The notes beneath the pieces are model-generated. The model searched no databases and had not been told where the DNA came from. It saw only the letters and a program-made list of their open reading frames with translations. From Mactromeris polynyma (Eukaryota > Mollusca > Bivalvia > Venerida > Mactridae): 64,000 bases of DNA. The stretch is from assembly GCA_032209605.1 (NCBI GenBank), contig JASFXZ010000009.1:15859553-15923552 (forward strand). The letters run 5' to 3'. Below, piece by piece: positions 31,051 to 41,503 of this stretch (position 1 is the first letter of the stretch; each line of letters starts with the position of its first letter). Position numbers and translations under genes: made by a program.

Positions 31051-32712
31051 AACACATTTGTCTTTGTCTTTCATACATTGTATGTATCTACAACTGTAGT
31101 TGATATCAGTGCAGATTCTGTAATGCAAATCTACCCTTACGATATATCTACAGATATCTGAAGGATTTGCTATGGATAACCCAATAAATTGTTTCTTGTA
31201 AATTTATCATATGTGGCTGCGACTGCGATTTTTGGGCTAGTGGGTCAAAAATCACATTTTAAGTTTATTATGTAGTTGTAACCATTGATGTTTAAAATTC
31301 CAAATAAAGAAAATTTCAAGTTGATATCTTGAATATTAAAAGAGTTATGACTATTTTGTTGTTACTAAGTAACGCTGATTTCCTACAAAATTAGACTATT
31401 TCCATTCAAAATCTAGTAAACATTATGATATAATAAGCACATTTAAACAATAAACAAACAAAACATATATAACTTCATACTTGTTTATTTGTATACCAAA
31501 TTTTTTTATTGTCATTTAACTGTAAAATAACGACTGACATTTTTGTGGTTGCTTAGCAACCAAGATAAAATAAAAAATTGACAAAATTTGCCATATGCCT
31601 ATATATTTACTTGAAACAGCATGGCAGGTCGAGTCAAGAACATACTAAACACATGCAATATAGTGTATTTACATGGTGGAGTGTATATTTTAGGTGTGTT
31701 CTGCAGAAATGAAGTTAAGACTACAACTTAACAAGCAATTCTATTTGCTAGTTTTCACACAATTCCTTTTGGCTTATAAATGATTGCATTTAAGAATGCG
31801 CTGGTATATTGTGCAAAATCATACTAACTGAAGTGTCTTGTGCATATATGTAAAAGAATAATTATTACATCCACACATCACACTGGCCAGAAAACGTCAA
31901 TTTCTTTGTTGCTAAGCAACTATAGCATTTAAAAGTAAGCATTCACAGAATAACAATAGGCATGTTGTACAGGTACATGTACAATAGAAATATTATATCT
32001 CTTCAAAAAGACTTACTGATTCATAATGTTTACATGAGAAAACAACAAAGTTGACCCATTCTGACATAAAATCTGTGGCTTGCATTAAGTTTTGAATGAC
32101 TTTTCACTAAATGATGGCATCGTGGGTAGTCACTGATTTTCCAACAAATAGTTGAAATAGTATACAATTGTCAAGCTTGACACAACAATGTCTCAATCAT
32201 ACCAATCTATGTATGTTCCATTAATTTTCATAAAGATAATATCTATTTTAATTCGTGTAAATTTCCATGACAACAGACTTGCATATATAACATACAATAC
32301 ATGCATTCTGCATAGCAACCGTAACAATTTGGACTGTATATCAAGCTTCAGGTTATTATACAATGTCCCCCCATTTTTTTTGGTAACATAATTTCACCAC
32401 ATTTTATTGTACGTAGTACAAATATTCAAGAATTTATGTATGTACTTTTTATATTGTACAATTCAATCCAAATAATAAAAGATCTAACAAAGTAGTCATT
32501 TCATACAAATATTTGCAACTTGTTAACGAGTTTTGGTAAATCTCATTAAACATTGATCACATTGCTTATTTCACACTGAAATGTCAGAGATTCCATGAAG
32601 TGTAATGTTAAGAAATACTGTCCAACTCACTCCAACCTTTCAACAAATAATTGCACCTGTCATTTAGTACATTTATATACAAAACTGTAATGCACAAACA
32701 ACAACATTATAA
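31051..32712. other. Intergenic, no recognised feature
   Basis: AT-rich single-copy-looking sequence between the transporter 3' end and the first tiny palindromic element. No coding pattern seen. Confidence 0.6.
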
Positions 32713-32719
32713 CAACAAT

Positions 32720-32753
32720 CATGGACCTATATACATATGTATATAGGTCCGTG
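32720..32753. mobile_element. 34-bp palindromic insertion with 7-bp target duplication (copy 1)
   Basis: Inner palindrome GGACCTATATAC/GTATATAGGTCC is perfect over 28 bp (32723-32750); ends CAT/GTG differ by one base. CAACAAT occurs directly on both sides (32713-32719 and 32754-32760). The second copy is at 36276-36312. Confidence 0.8.
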
Positions 32754-33417
32754 CAACAATATACATTCATGTGCTGGTCGACTTGATCTAAACATAGCAA
32801 CCAAATTATTAATTTACATATTTTCTAGGGCATTTTGTTTCAATCTTATTTTTAAGATATATATAATTATGATATATTACACAGCAGCTGAAAACAACAA
32901 TATACTGTTATGAAAATCAACACATGTTGACAATGTGTATTCTGGATAAACCATAAATCCGAGAAGACAACTTTATGTACTTTGTTTTGGACAATTGTGC
33001 TTGGGGCACACAATGTCCTTTGCATCTTCAGTCCGAACAAACTCCCTTATATTGCCCGTCTGGGTCCAAAAAAGTATGAATCATGTTACATCACCAAGAG
33101 AGCACTTAAGTGACCAGAATTTCTTTCTGCCAGACATAAAGCATTCTTTGTATGATACTACTATACCTTGGACTGCATCTATACTAGTCAAAAGAGATAA
33201 CTGGCCATTTCGTTTTTATGACTTCAGAGATTTCCATAAAATTACTAAATATTGTATTTATTTTTTGAAAACACGTACTAGTACATTTATACGATATCTA
33301 CGCAATTAACTCGTGTCTAAATTAAAGATAAGAAACGAGGTATAATACATACTAACTGAACTTGTCTTCATTAAACTGTACAAAAAATATTAAGACGTTC
33401 GAATCGATAAAGGCGTA

Positions 33418-34992
33418 AAAAGCTTCGGATACTGGTAAGTTCGGTAAATTGATATTAACGTTCGTGCCTTTCAGAGGTTTCGGTAAAAATATTTTTGTTT
33501 ACATTGAACAATGACATAGGCTTAATAATAGGATAGTACCATGTGAAACATCTGAATATTTGCTAATTGACATGTTAATTAGCACTTCGTACTCATTGCA
33601 TACCACAACATTCGGTAACTGGACAACTCGTACCTACCCAAGTCAACTCGTACCGAATTTGGTCATCTCGTACCCTTTCGTTGGTCAACTCGTACCCTTT
33701 CTTTGGTCAACTCGTACCTACCCAAGTCAACTCGTACCCTTTCATTGGTCAACTCGTACCTACCCAAGTCAACTCGTACCTACCCAAGTCAACCCGTACC
33801 TACCCAAGTCAACTCGTACCTACCCAAGTCAACCCGTACCTACCCAAGTCAACCCGTACCTACCCAAGTCAACTCGTACCTACCCAAGTCAACTCGTACC
33901 TACCCAAGTCAACCCGTACCTACCCAAGTCAACCCGTACCTACCCAAGACAACTCGTACCTACCCAAGTCAACCCGTACCTACCCAAGTCAACCCGTACC
34001 TACCCAAGTCAACTCGTACCTACCCAAGTCAACTCGTACCTACCCAAGTCAACCCGTACCTACCCAAGTCAACCCGTACCTACCCAAGTCAACTCGTACC
34101 TACCCAAGTCAACTCGTACCTACCCAAGTCAACCCGTACCTACCCAAGTCAACTCGTACCTACCCAAGTCAACTCATACCTACCCAAGTCAACCCGTACC
34201 TACCCAAGTCAACTCGTACCTACCCAAGTCAACCCGTACCTACCCAAGTCAACCCGTACCTACCCAAGTCAACCCGTACCTACCCAAGTCAACCCGTACC
34301 TACCCAAGTCAACCCGTACCTACCCAAGTCAACCCGTACCTACCCATGTCAACCCGTACCTACCCAAGACAACTCGTACCTACCCAAGTCAACCCGTACC
34401 TACCCAAGTCAACCCGTACCTACCCAAGTCAACTCGTACCTACCCAAGTCAACTCGTACCTACCCAAGTCAACCCGTACCTACCCAAGTCAACCCGTACC
34501 TACCCAAGTCAACTCGTACCTACCCAAGTCAACTCGTACCTACCCAAGTCAACCCGTACCTACCCAAGTCAACTCGTACCTACCCAAGTCAACTCGTACC
34601 TACCCAAGTCAACCCGTACCTACCCAAGTCAACTCGTACCTACCCAAGTCAACTCGTACCTACCCAAGTCAACCCGTACCTACCCAAGTCAACCCGTACC
34701 GAATTTGGTCAACTCGTACCTCTCATTTGTTATTACTTTTTTTATTATTTTAAGCTGTAAACTAATGCATATGTCATAGTTTTTTCTATCTGTATTCAGC
34801 TTTAATTATACAAATACATGCTAGTTTGTTTGATGATAGTTTGTTTTATTTTATTTCTAGCATTAACTATTAATTGCTAATGCGTTAATAACACTATTGT
34901 ATTATTTTACCGAAACATCCGCACCAATCATACTACAAAATCAATTTACCGAACTAGCAATTTACCGAAACCTCCGTAAATCAAAAGCTTCA
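33418..34992. mobile_element. Probable non-autonomous element: inverted repeats around a minisatellite
   Basis: The left flank (33418-33495) has AAGCTTCGG, GTTCGGTAAATTGAT and GGTTTCGGTAAAA. The right flank (34905-34992) has their reverse complements in matching order: TTTTACCGAAAC, ATCAATTTACCGAAC, TTTACCGAAACCTC, AAAAGCTT. The 20-bp array fills the centre. Element class is unknown. Confidence 0.55.
33604..34715. repeat. 20-bp minisatellite, about 54 units
   Basis: Unit CYCGTACCTACCCAAGTCAA, nearly invariant except C/T at base 2. Edge units are variants: CTCGTACCGAATTTGGTCAA at both ends and CTTTCGTTGG types on the left. All three + frames are free of stops for over 350 codons because the unit lacks stop-forming triplets, not because it codes. 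Confidence 0.95.
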
Positions 34993-35206
34993 ACAATATT
35001 ATTCCGAAGACCCTAGATAAATTGGGAAAATTTGCAACGTAAAATTGGCTAATTTGTGAAAACAACTCCAATTTCGGGAATATTCATAATTAAAAGAAAT
35101 GGCTTTCATATCTGTATATAAACAGGCACTCAATCTAAAAAAAAGTATATCAACTTTCAAAAAGACACACACAATGTGAAACAAGTGTCAATAGAGGATA
35201 ACGCCG

Positions 35207-35214
35207 TGACGTCA
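35207..35214. promoter_or_regulatory. CRE-type palindrome TGACGTCA
   Basis: Perfect CREB/ATF consensus, 119 bases before the THAP-like fragment and close to a GCGC-containing stretch. Could be an old promoter of that element; functional use unknown. Confidence 0.35.
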
Positions 35215-35332
35215 CGCGCACCTGTTATACGAATGTAAACATTGCTGGTGGGCAGAAAGTCGATATCCGGTTACAGCGCCATATTGTTTATAACGCTAAT
35301 TCGCGTTATCTAAATTGTTAATTCTTTAAGTT

Positions 35333-35490
35333 ATGATTCAGTTTTTCATAGTTGTTGGTTGTACACACAAGTGGGGAAAGGGTTCGAAGATTACATGGCA
35401 CAGAATTTCTAATGAGAAGAGTTAAGAGCGAAGGAAACGGTAGCTGGTAGCTATCTGCCATTAACAGGAAAAACTTGCCCCGTCGGCTCA
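35333..35490 (+). pseudogene. THAP-like zinc-finger fragment, frameshifted
   Basis: The ATG frame gives VVGCTHKWGKGSKITWHRIS, resembling the start of THAP domains (one Cys, then a GKG/S turn, then a basic-aromatic stretch). The frame stops at TAA 35423-35425. A shifted frame from about 35416 continues with EELRAKETVAGSYLP, which fits the next helix of a THAP domain, so an indel has broken it. The second Cys of the usual pair, the later His and the AVPTIF-like end are not seen. THAP domains are DNA-binding modules of P-element-like transposases and host genes. Probably a transposon remnant. Confidence 0.4.
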
Positions 35491-36275
35491 TCAACCTGTA
35501 TAATGTCCGTCCCCTTATGTATAATATTATTAAGTGTGAATAAAAGTCATTTTAGGAAATATTTATGTACATAGACAACCTTTATTTTGTCCAGAAAGAA
35601 AGAAAAATCAACTTTATAGTTAATCATCTAACATAATTATGTTATACTAGATCTACAGCAACTAATGCAAAAAAATGTCATCTTTTTGATGTCTAGGATA
35701 TTGTATCTATTATAATCATCCAAAAGATTTTATAACATATGTCAAAAGTCCATGTGGTAAAACTTATTTCTTAAAATTGACAATTACATTCTTTAAAGCA
35801 AATAATTTAGTGTGGGGACGGACATTACAAAATAGGGACAGACAATAATTTACACTATTAGGATTATTTCCAAAATCTTCAATAAATCCTGCAACACATA
35901 CTTCTCCAGAAATTATACGTATAAGATAACATGATAAATAAGAAACAGAGTCAGAAACAAGGCCAGTATATTGGGTTGGACAACTTAGGTAATGTTATGC
36001 AATAAACAATAGAGTCCCCTGCGTGCACTACCTAGATATCAATCTTATTCAGACCCCTAATCAGCTCTTCACCGTGTCTGGCCCAGTGGGAGACCAATAT
36101 GCATCCAATCAGTTTTTGCTGTCACCATCAGTCGCATATATACAAATTAAGTTGAGAAGTGTCAAGAAGATAAGTTTCAAACAATAAAATACGTCTGTAC
36201 ATGTAAATTACTGGATGTCATTAAAAATGTTGTAAGATGTGTGAAAACAAATCAAGCAGAAATGAGTGGTATCAC

Positions 36276-36312
36276 CACGGACCTATATATATATATGGTA
36301 TATAGGTCCGTG
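36276..36312. mobile_element. 37-bp palindromic insertion with 7-bp target duplication (copy 2)
   Basis: Ends CACGGACCTATAT and ATATAGGTCCGTG are perfect inverted repeats of 13 bp. GTATCAC lies directly on both sides (36269-36275 and 36313-36319). Same termini as the 34-bp insertion at 32720. Confidence 0.82.
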
Positions 36313-36839
36313 GTATCACGTGAGTTGTACAGGAATTTAGTATAATTTAAAACTAAGTCTTGGCTTAGTAGACATTGTCATTGGTAGAGAAAATAAATAT
36401 GCACAGCCGAACAATGAGAATATGCTTTATGTATTACGTAAAAATCTAGGATAGCGGTAGCCAAGAATCCATTAGACTCCATTCAAACCAATACATTTCG
36501 CTAAGATTTATTCCCATACAATTTAATTGTTTATCAAATCTGACTACCAACTCTTTAAACCTAGCACCAGCCAAGACAATGTTGATTGACAAACTGTTAA
36601 ACATGTGATATATGTGTATTTATTTATCTACCGCTATGTCTTAATATGTGTGTGTATGAATGGCACTCAAATAAATGCTAAGTATGTTTTAAGGCTAAAT
36701 TAAGATAAGGTAAATAAAAGCACAATTAAACATATCACGTTGTTGTCTTTGTTAGATATGCGTACATGTTAACAATTACTATTGATGCATTTCACACATA
36801 ACACATTATTTATGCACATACACATACAGAAAAGTCAGT

Positions 36840-37370
36840 CATTTAAAAAAAATATTTTCAGAAAACTTGCACATTTCAATATTTTACATTGTTAGAAAGC
36901 TGGGTGCATTATCTTTCATTTGGTACCAACTTTATTCACATAAATTGATTAATATGAATTCTAATACCCACCGCCGTGTTTTTCGAACCTAAACGAATTG
37001 AAAATAATTTGTCGTAAAATGTGCATGCTCATTTTCAAAGTCACATTCTGATGCAGAAAATTCACCGATTTTCAATAAAAACAATTATTTTCGGAAACCT
37101 TTTATCTGGTATCGATTTGATGCACATATGTAAAAACGAGAATTGAAATACCTACGGCCGTGTTTTTCGAAACAAAACAGTTTGAAATTTATTTCACGGA
37201 AAAATGCCCATTTTCAGAGTCTAATTTGAAAACCAAAACATCCTCTAATTTTCAATATATTTATGTCGTGGGAAAGCTGGGAGCCTTACCTTTCAATTGA
37301 TACCAAATTTATTATTGTATGTCAAATATTAAAGAAATTAATGGCTACCGCCGTGTCTTTCATTCCATAT
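36840..37370. repeat. Diverged tandem repeat, about 185-195 bp, 2.5-3 copies
   Basis: CCGCCGTGTTTTTCGAACCT at about 36971, CGGCCGTGTTTTTCGAA at about 37155 and CCGCCGTGTCTTTC at about 37350 mark the period. AGAAAGCTGGGTGCATTA and GGAAAGCTGGGAGCCTTA are the second shared block. Confidence 0.75.
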
Positions 37371-37422
37371 TAGTTGTATAGTACGGCGCCGCCGCCTTTT
37401 ACCCTTTTGCCCACCAGTTAAC

Positions 37423-37434
37423 TGCGCATGCGCG
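37423..37434. promoter_or_regulatory. NRF-1-type palindrome TGCGCATGCGCG
   Basis: Matches the NRF-1 consensus YGCGCAYGCGCR in a locally GC-rich patch (37380-37440) followed by GTTTGTTTACAAAC. No host gene start was recognised on either strand next to it. Confidence 0.4.
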
Positions 37435-37720
37435 GAATCGGATAGTTTGTTTACAAACACGTTATCCCCTATAATGACCACAGTCAAAAGCAAATTACAA
37501 TGTACTGTGTTTATGAGGTCGACACTCGCCGCGCACATTTTTTCTAATGCACTTTATGTTTTTACGTTTCGACCCGCGGTATGTCCCCCGCACACCATAA
37601 ATGGACTTTTTGAAGCCGAAGGGGGAAATTTACCTGCCAGTAGAGCAGTATAACAGAAAATTTTGAAGCCAAAGACGGTCACTGCACAGTGCCAATGAGA
37701 CCCATCGTACAGTTACTATT

Positions 37721-37895
37721 TGTCCTGGCATCTAACCAGTACTTTCCTGGAATCTACCCAGTACTTTCCTGGTTACAAACCAGTATGTACTATGTTAGGC
37801 GGGAAACACTGAAAAGCATTTCTGTTTTTTACCCGGCTAGACCTTCGGATTCGTAGTCAGCAGCGTTAACCACTGAGCCACAGGGCCACCGTATG
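37721..37895 (-). mobile_element. tRNA-derived SINE, minus orientation
   Basis: Minus-strand head near 37892-37830 begins GGTGGCCCTGTGGCTCAGTG with A-box-like GTGGCTCAGTGGTTAACG; the B box is decayed. The body contains repeated CCAGTACTTTCCTGG. Confidence 0.65.
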
Positions 37896-38279
37896 ATCAC
37901 AGTTATTATAAAGAGCTCCAAGATATACCAGGTCGCTCCAGGAGACGATTTTTCGTAGGTGATTCTGATTGGGAATTTTCTTTTTCTGATTGGGAAAAAA
38001 CCATATATTTGGCTTTGGGAATGGGTCAGATAGTCTGACCCGAGGGAACTATAGAAAAAGGCCTGCGAGCGAAAGAAAAAAAACACGAACATTTCAACAC
38101 ATTATTTTGAAATGTAATGATCCAGGCAATGTATCCATATAACATTGTTTTATTTGATGTAGGCCTACTTAAGTTCATTAAACTTCGACAATAATTCATC
38201 AGTAAAAGTCTAATTATTGTAAATGACACGGACATATACATTTGAATTGATTGCTTACGCACCTATGAGTTTCAAGGGG

Positions 38280-38375
38280 AGCGGGTCAGTTCGTCCTAAA
38301 AGTTATGTTCGACCCGGGTTAATTCGTCCCGGGTCAATTCGGCACTATTTTATAACGTAGTCAATTCGGCCCACG
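38280..38375. repeat. Short repeats GTCAATTCGGC / GTTAATTCGTCCCGG
   Basis: Four or five variants of GGGTCAATTCGGCC in about 90 bp. This could be the subterminal end of a transposon, perhaps the same one that carries the PHD-finger exon 770 bases downstream. Inferred. Confidence 0.4.
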
Positions 38376-39131
38376 TTTAAATGGGAGAAGTTGTGATGTT
38401 TAATTATATTTGTTTAATTATATTTGTATGAATTTGTATGGCTTTTTTTTTATGAAAATTGTACGCTTACACATGAATAAAAATATTTATACATATGCAT
38501 AGTTGCGTTATTCATAGCCTTTGTTATTTCGTGTTTGTTCATTGTTGTATGTCTTATAAATAATTAAAACAGTTTGTTGCATAGATATTCATGTACCTAT
38601 ATGTGTGAGTTAAACGGCGTTATTTTCAAGTAGAAACATCAAAGAAGCAGGCGGTGTGTACACGTGCACCACGACCTAAACTGTGACATTGTTGGCAATT
38701 ATATATAAAGAAGCGGATGTTTGTTAATTGCAATTAATGAATTAAATAATAACATTTTTCATTAATCGGCGGCGCATTTAAAATGTTTTACGCGAAAAAC
38801 ATAGTACCAAATGCACGCGTCCATGGGTCAAACTGTTATCAGGTTTAGAATAAAACATAGATGTCACACAAATGTTTCTCATATTACTATGTTTATTTAG
38901 TTTGTCTGTGTTAAAATAGTCATCTAAATTAGCAAATACATATAAATACATGTGTGTGTGTGTGTGTTATTGGATTAAGTAATTGAAATTAAATATAATT
39001 TTCGTGGACTTAATAATATTGTTCGTGGATCATCGTGTTTATACTAACTTTGTGACTTCTTTAACTACATTAGATAATAGTTATTAGTGTTAAGTATTTT
39101 GTGTATGTGGGTGTTGTTTTGTTGTTAAATA

Positions 39132-39234
39132 ATGGAGTATATATGCATCGAGTGCCGGTGCGAAGTTGTTGATGATGACGAGGCAGTATCGTGCGACTGG
39201 TGCGATCAGTGGCAGCACATAGCCTGTGGTTCCG
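39132..39234 (+). CDS. PHD-finger first exon, probably of a Mutator-like transposon
   Basis: ATG at 39132 opens 34 codons ending at TTCCG|GTGAGT, a strong donor. The peptide has PHD zinc-ligand spacing: CIEC, a VVDDDEAVSCDWC stretch, then QWQHIACGSG, i.e. C-x2-C ... C-x2-C ... H-x2-C. The last Cys pair should be in a next exon, which I could not find before 41.3 kb. From family knowledge, such N-terminal PHD fingers with a GSG/GTG turn precede FLYWCH and MULE transposase domains in molluscan Mutator-like elements. It could also be a host chromatin gene or a relic. Confidence 0.55.
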
Positions 39235-39648
39235 GTGAGTAATTTTCACATTTGATTATTTGAGATACAGTACAGTACAATATCATTTTATAGCATAAAA
39301 CATGTTACAATGTTTATAGGGAACAAAAATCAATACTACTGTAAATTATGTAGAAGAAATATATGGATTTTCAAAGAGCATATCAAAGTTTGTAATATGC
39401 AAAGATGAAAGACATTTTTTAATCGTAACCTATTTTATGATTATATATAAGAAATAATTATTGTCATCATTTCAGAAAGTTACTAATATTTGTCTGCAGA
39501 AATTAAACTTCAAATGAGATAGTTGCATTTATATACATGATAATCCACATATTATACTATTATATATGATTAAAAATGATCGGTTATTTTACTTTAATAT
39601 TATTCACGAATATTTGATTATACTAAATTCGGATAAAAAAAGAAAAGT

Positions 39649-40674
39649 CATATAGTAAGATAGTAAGTTGTAAGAATCTGCGCACTAGATTGAATATAGT
39701 ACAATTGTATAGATTTTGCTTCACATTTTTGTTAGATACATTACACTTATATACATCTCTCTAGTGCAAATATACAAATTTTAAAGGAATTCTCCACGTT
39801 AATCAACAAATATGTTGACATATTGTGTATTCTTAACAGCTTGACATGTCGAATAAAATCTATGCATTTTGTCACAAATATTTTGTATAATTGCCATAAA
39901 TCACGTTAATATGTTTTTAACGCAATGAACTATTTGTATTTGTAGTAGTTGTAGAGTCACTTTTAATCTGTTGATTATGTTTAAGATTGGATTATTATTG
40001 AATATTCCTACTTAACAGGGTTGGCATGGAAATTTCTACAATAATCAAGTTCATGTTGCTAAGCGACCTAAACTCGCATTCATACAGTGACTTTCATATA
40101 GTAAGATAGTAAGTTGTAAGAATCTGCGCACTAGATTGAATACAGTTTTTACTGCAAGTACCACTCGTTAAAATCAACTCTCGGTTCGAATAAAATACAC
40201 TTATGCAAATTTGTTAAGACTCTTGGACATATTTAAGTCCCATATCCGATATAATGTAACTTCATATTTTCCCACTTTCCACTTTCCCTAATTAATTATG
40301 GCAAAGACAAAGTTTATCTTTTTACTCTTACTACAGTATATTGGTTAAGCTACAGCTATAAATTTTCATGAATGAATTTTTCGATACTGTGTGTTATTAA
40401 TGGCAAACATGAAATTATCAACTTTCACGTGCAAAAAGTTAATATTCTCCCAACTATTTCACCCTAAAATTAGAAAACTTGTGATATAGTAGAACAGCGT
40501 AGCAAGCATTAATTACTGATATTTTAACATTGAAATGTGATGCGCGTTTTTACTGCAAGTACCACTGATTGAAATTCTATGCAATTTGTCACAAATATTT
40601 TGTATAATTGTCATAAATCACGTTAATGTGGTTTTTAATGCAATGAACTATTTGTATTTGTAGTAGTTATAGAG
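39649..40674. repeat. Mosaic of interleaved direct duplications
   Basis: Block A (48 bp, CATATAGTAAGATAGTAAG start) at 39649-39696 and 40095-40142. Block B (GTTTTTACTGCAAGTACCACT) at 40145-40165 and 40546-40566. Block C (about 98 bp, TCTATGCA...TAGAG) at 39859-39956 and 40576-40674. The order A-C-A-B-B-C is not a simple tandem array. Confidence 0.85.
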
Positions 40675-41034
40675 GTTGACGTGGTAATTCCCGTATTTAA
40701 CTGCCAGGGATCAGTAATTGAATGTGCATTCACCAAAGATAGATTTATTTCAACTTACGTACAATTTACATGACAATATGAAATAAAGACATATTAAGTA
40801 ACAACACTATGTATGAATCAATAAAACCATATCAATCAACTTTATATGTTAAGGATAACACAAAATTATACGATCAATGTACCGCAAGTAAACGCCCCTG
40901 AACGGCAAAAATCAAGTAAGCTAGTATCTTTTTGAAATGTACTTGGTAAAGGGAGACCACTGCGTATGAGAGCATCTTTAATTTACATGTCTAAGGGAGA
41001 GCACTGGGCAAATCTAGTCATTAGTAATGAATAA

Positions 41035-41056
41035 TGACGTCATTACCCACAATGCC
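41035..41056. promoter_or_regulatory. Candidate kinesin promoter elements: CRE plus ZNF143-like site
   Basis: TGACGTCA at 41035-41042 is followed directly by TTACCCACAATGCC, which resembles the ZNF143/Staf core CCCA-AATGC. It lies about 325 bases before the KIF5 ATG, a plausible core promoter position. A TTTTCTTAG at about 41185 could be a 3' splice site in the 5' UTR. Confidence 0.4.
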
Positions 41057-41365
41057 TTTTGCAAATGGTGGACGGGAGGCAGAATTATTGATGTTTACGG
41101 CTAATTATCGCCGATTTTGTTGTTGGGTTTCTTTATTTTGTCGTTAAATGAATGAGAAACTGTAAAGAATTAACATTTTTCTGTTTTTCTTAGCTACATA
41201 TATCGCGATTTCCTTTTATATAGACTGTGTGTAACCAATAATTGAAAAATCTTAACATGGAGAGTTGACACAAGGACGAATATTTAGACGTAGTGTGGAG
41301 TGGCGTGTTGATATATGCGCATCAGACCTTGAGCTTTTTGTTTCCTTAATAAATTAGTTCCAACA

Positions 41366-41503
41366 ATGGCGGATCCACCAACGTTAGCCGCAGACGAAAC
41401 TATAAAGGTCGTCTGTCGTGTACGTCCTCTCAACAGCTCAGAGGAAAAAACCGGCAGCAAATTTGTATTGAAGTTCCCGTCAGATGAGACAATTTCATGT
41501 GGT
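41366..41503 (+). CDS. KIF5: KIF5 exon 1: start and first motor strand
   Basis: 46 codons, [20 protein letters not shown] then [20 protein letters not shown] and ETISCG, donor GGT|GTAAGT. The RVRPL motif binds the adenine of ATP. A stop-free in-frame extension upstream is not expected, and this ATG matches the family N terminus. Confidence 0.93.

Noticed and set aside
33560..34779. Three long plus-strand frames of about 360-400 codons
   Set aside because: All three frames of the same 20-bp array are open, the expected result of a repeat without stop triplets. No promoter, splice or domain evidence.
37338..37653. Short frames on both strands around the NRF-1-like site
   Set aside because: Under 70 codons each, no domain or clear splice pattern; the region may be a promoter but the frames themselves are unsupported.
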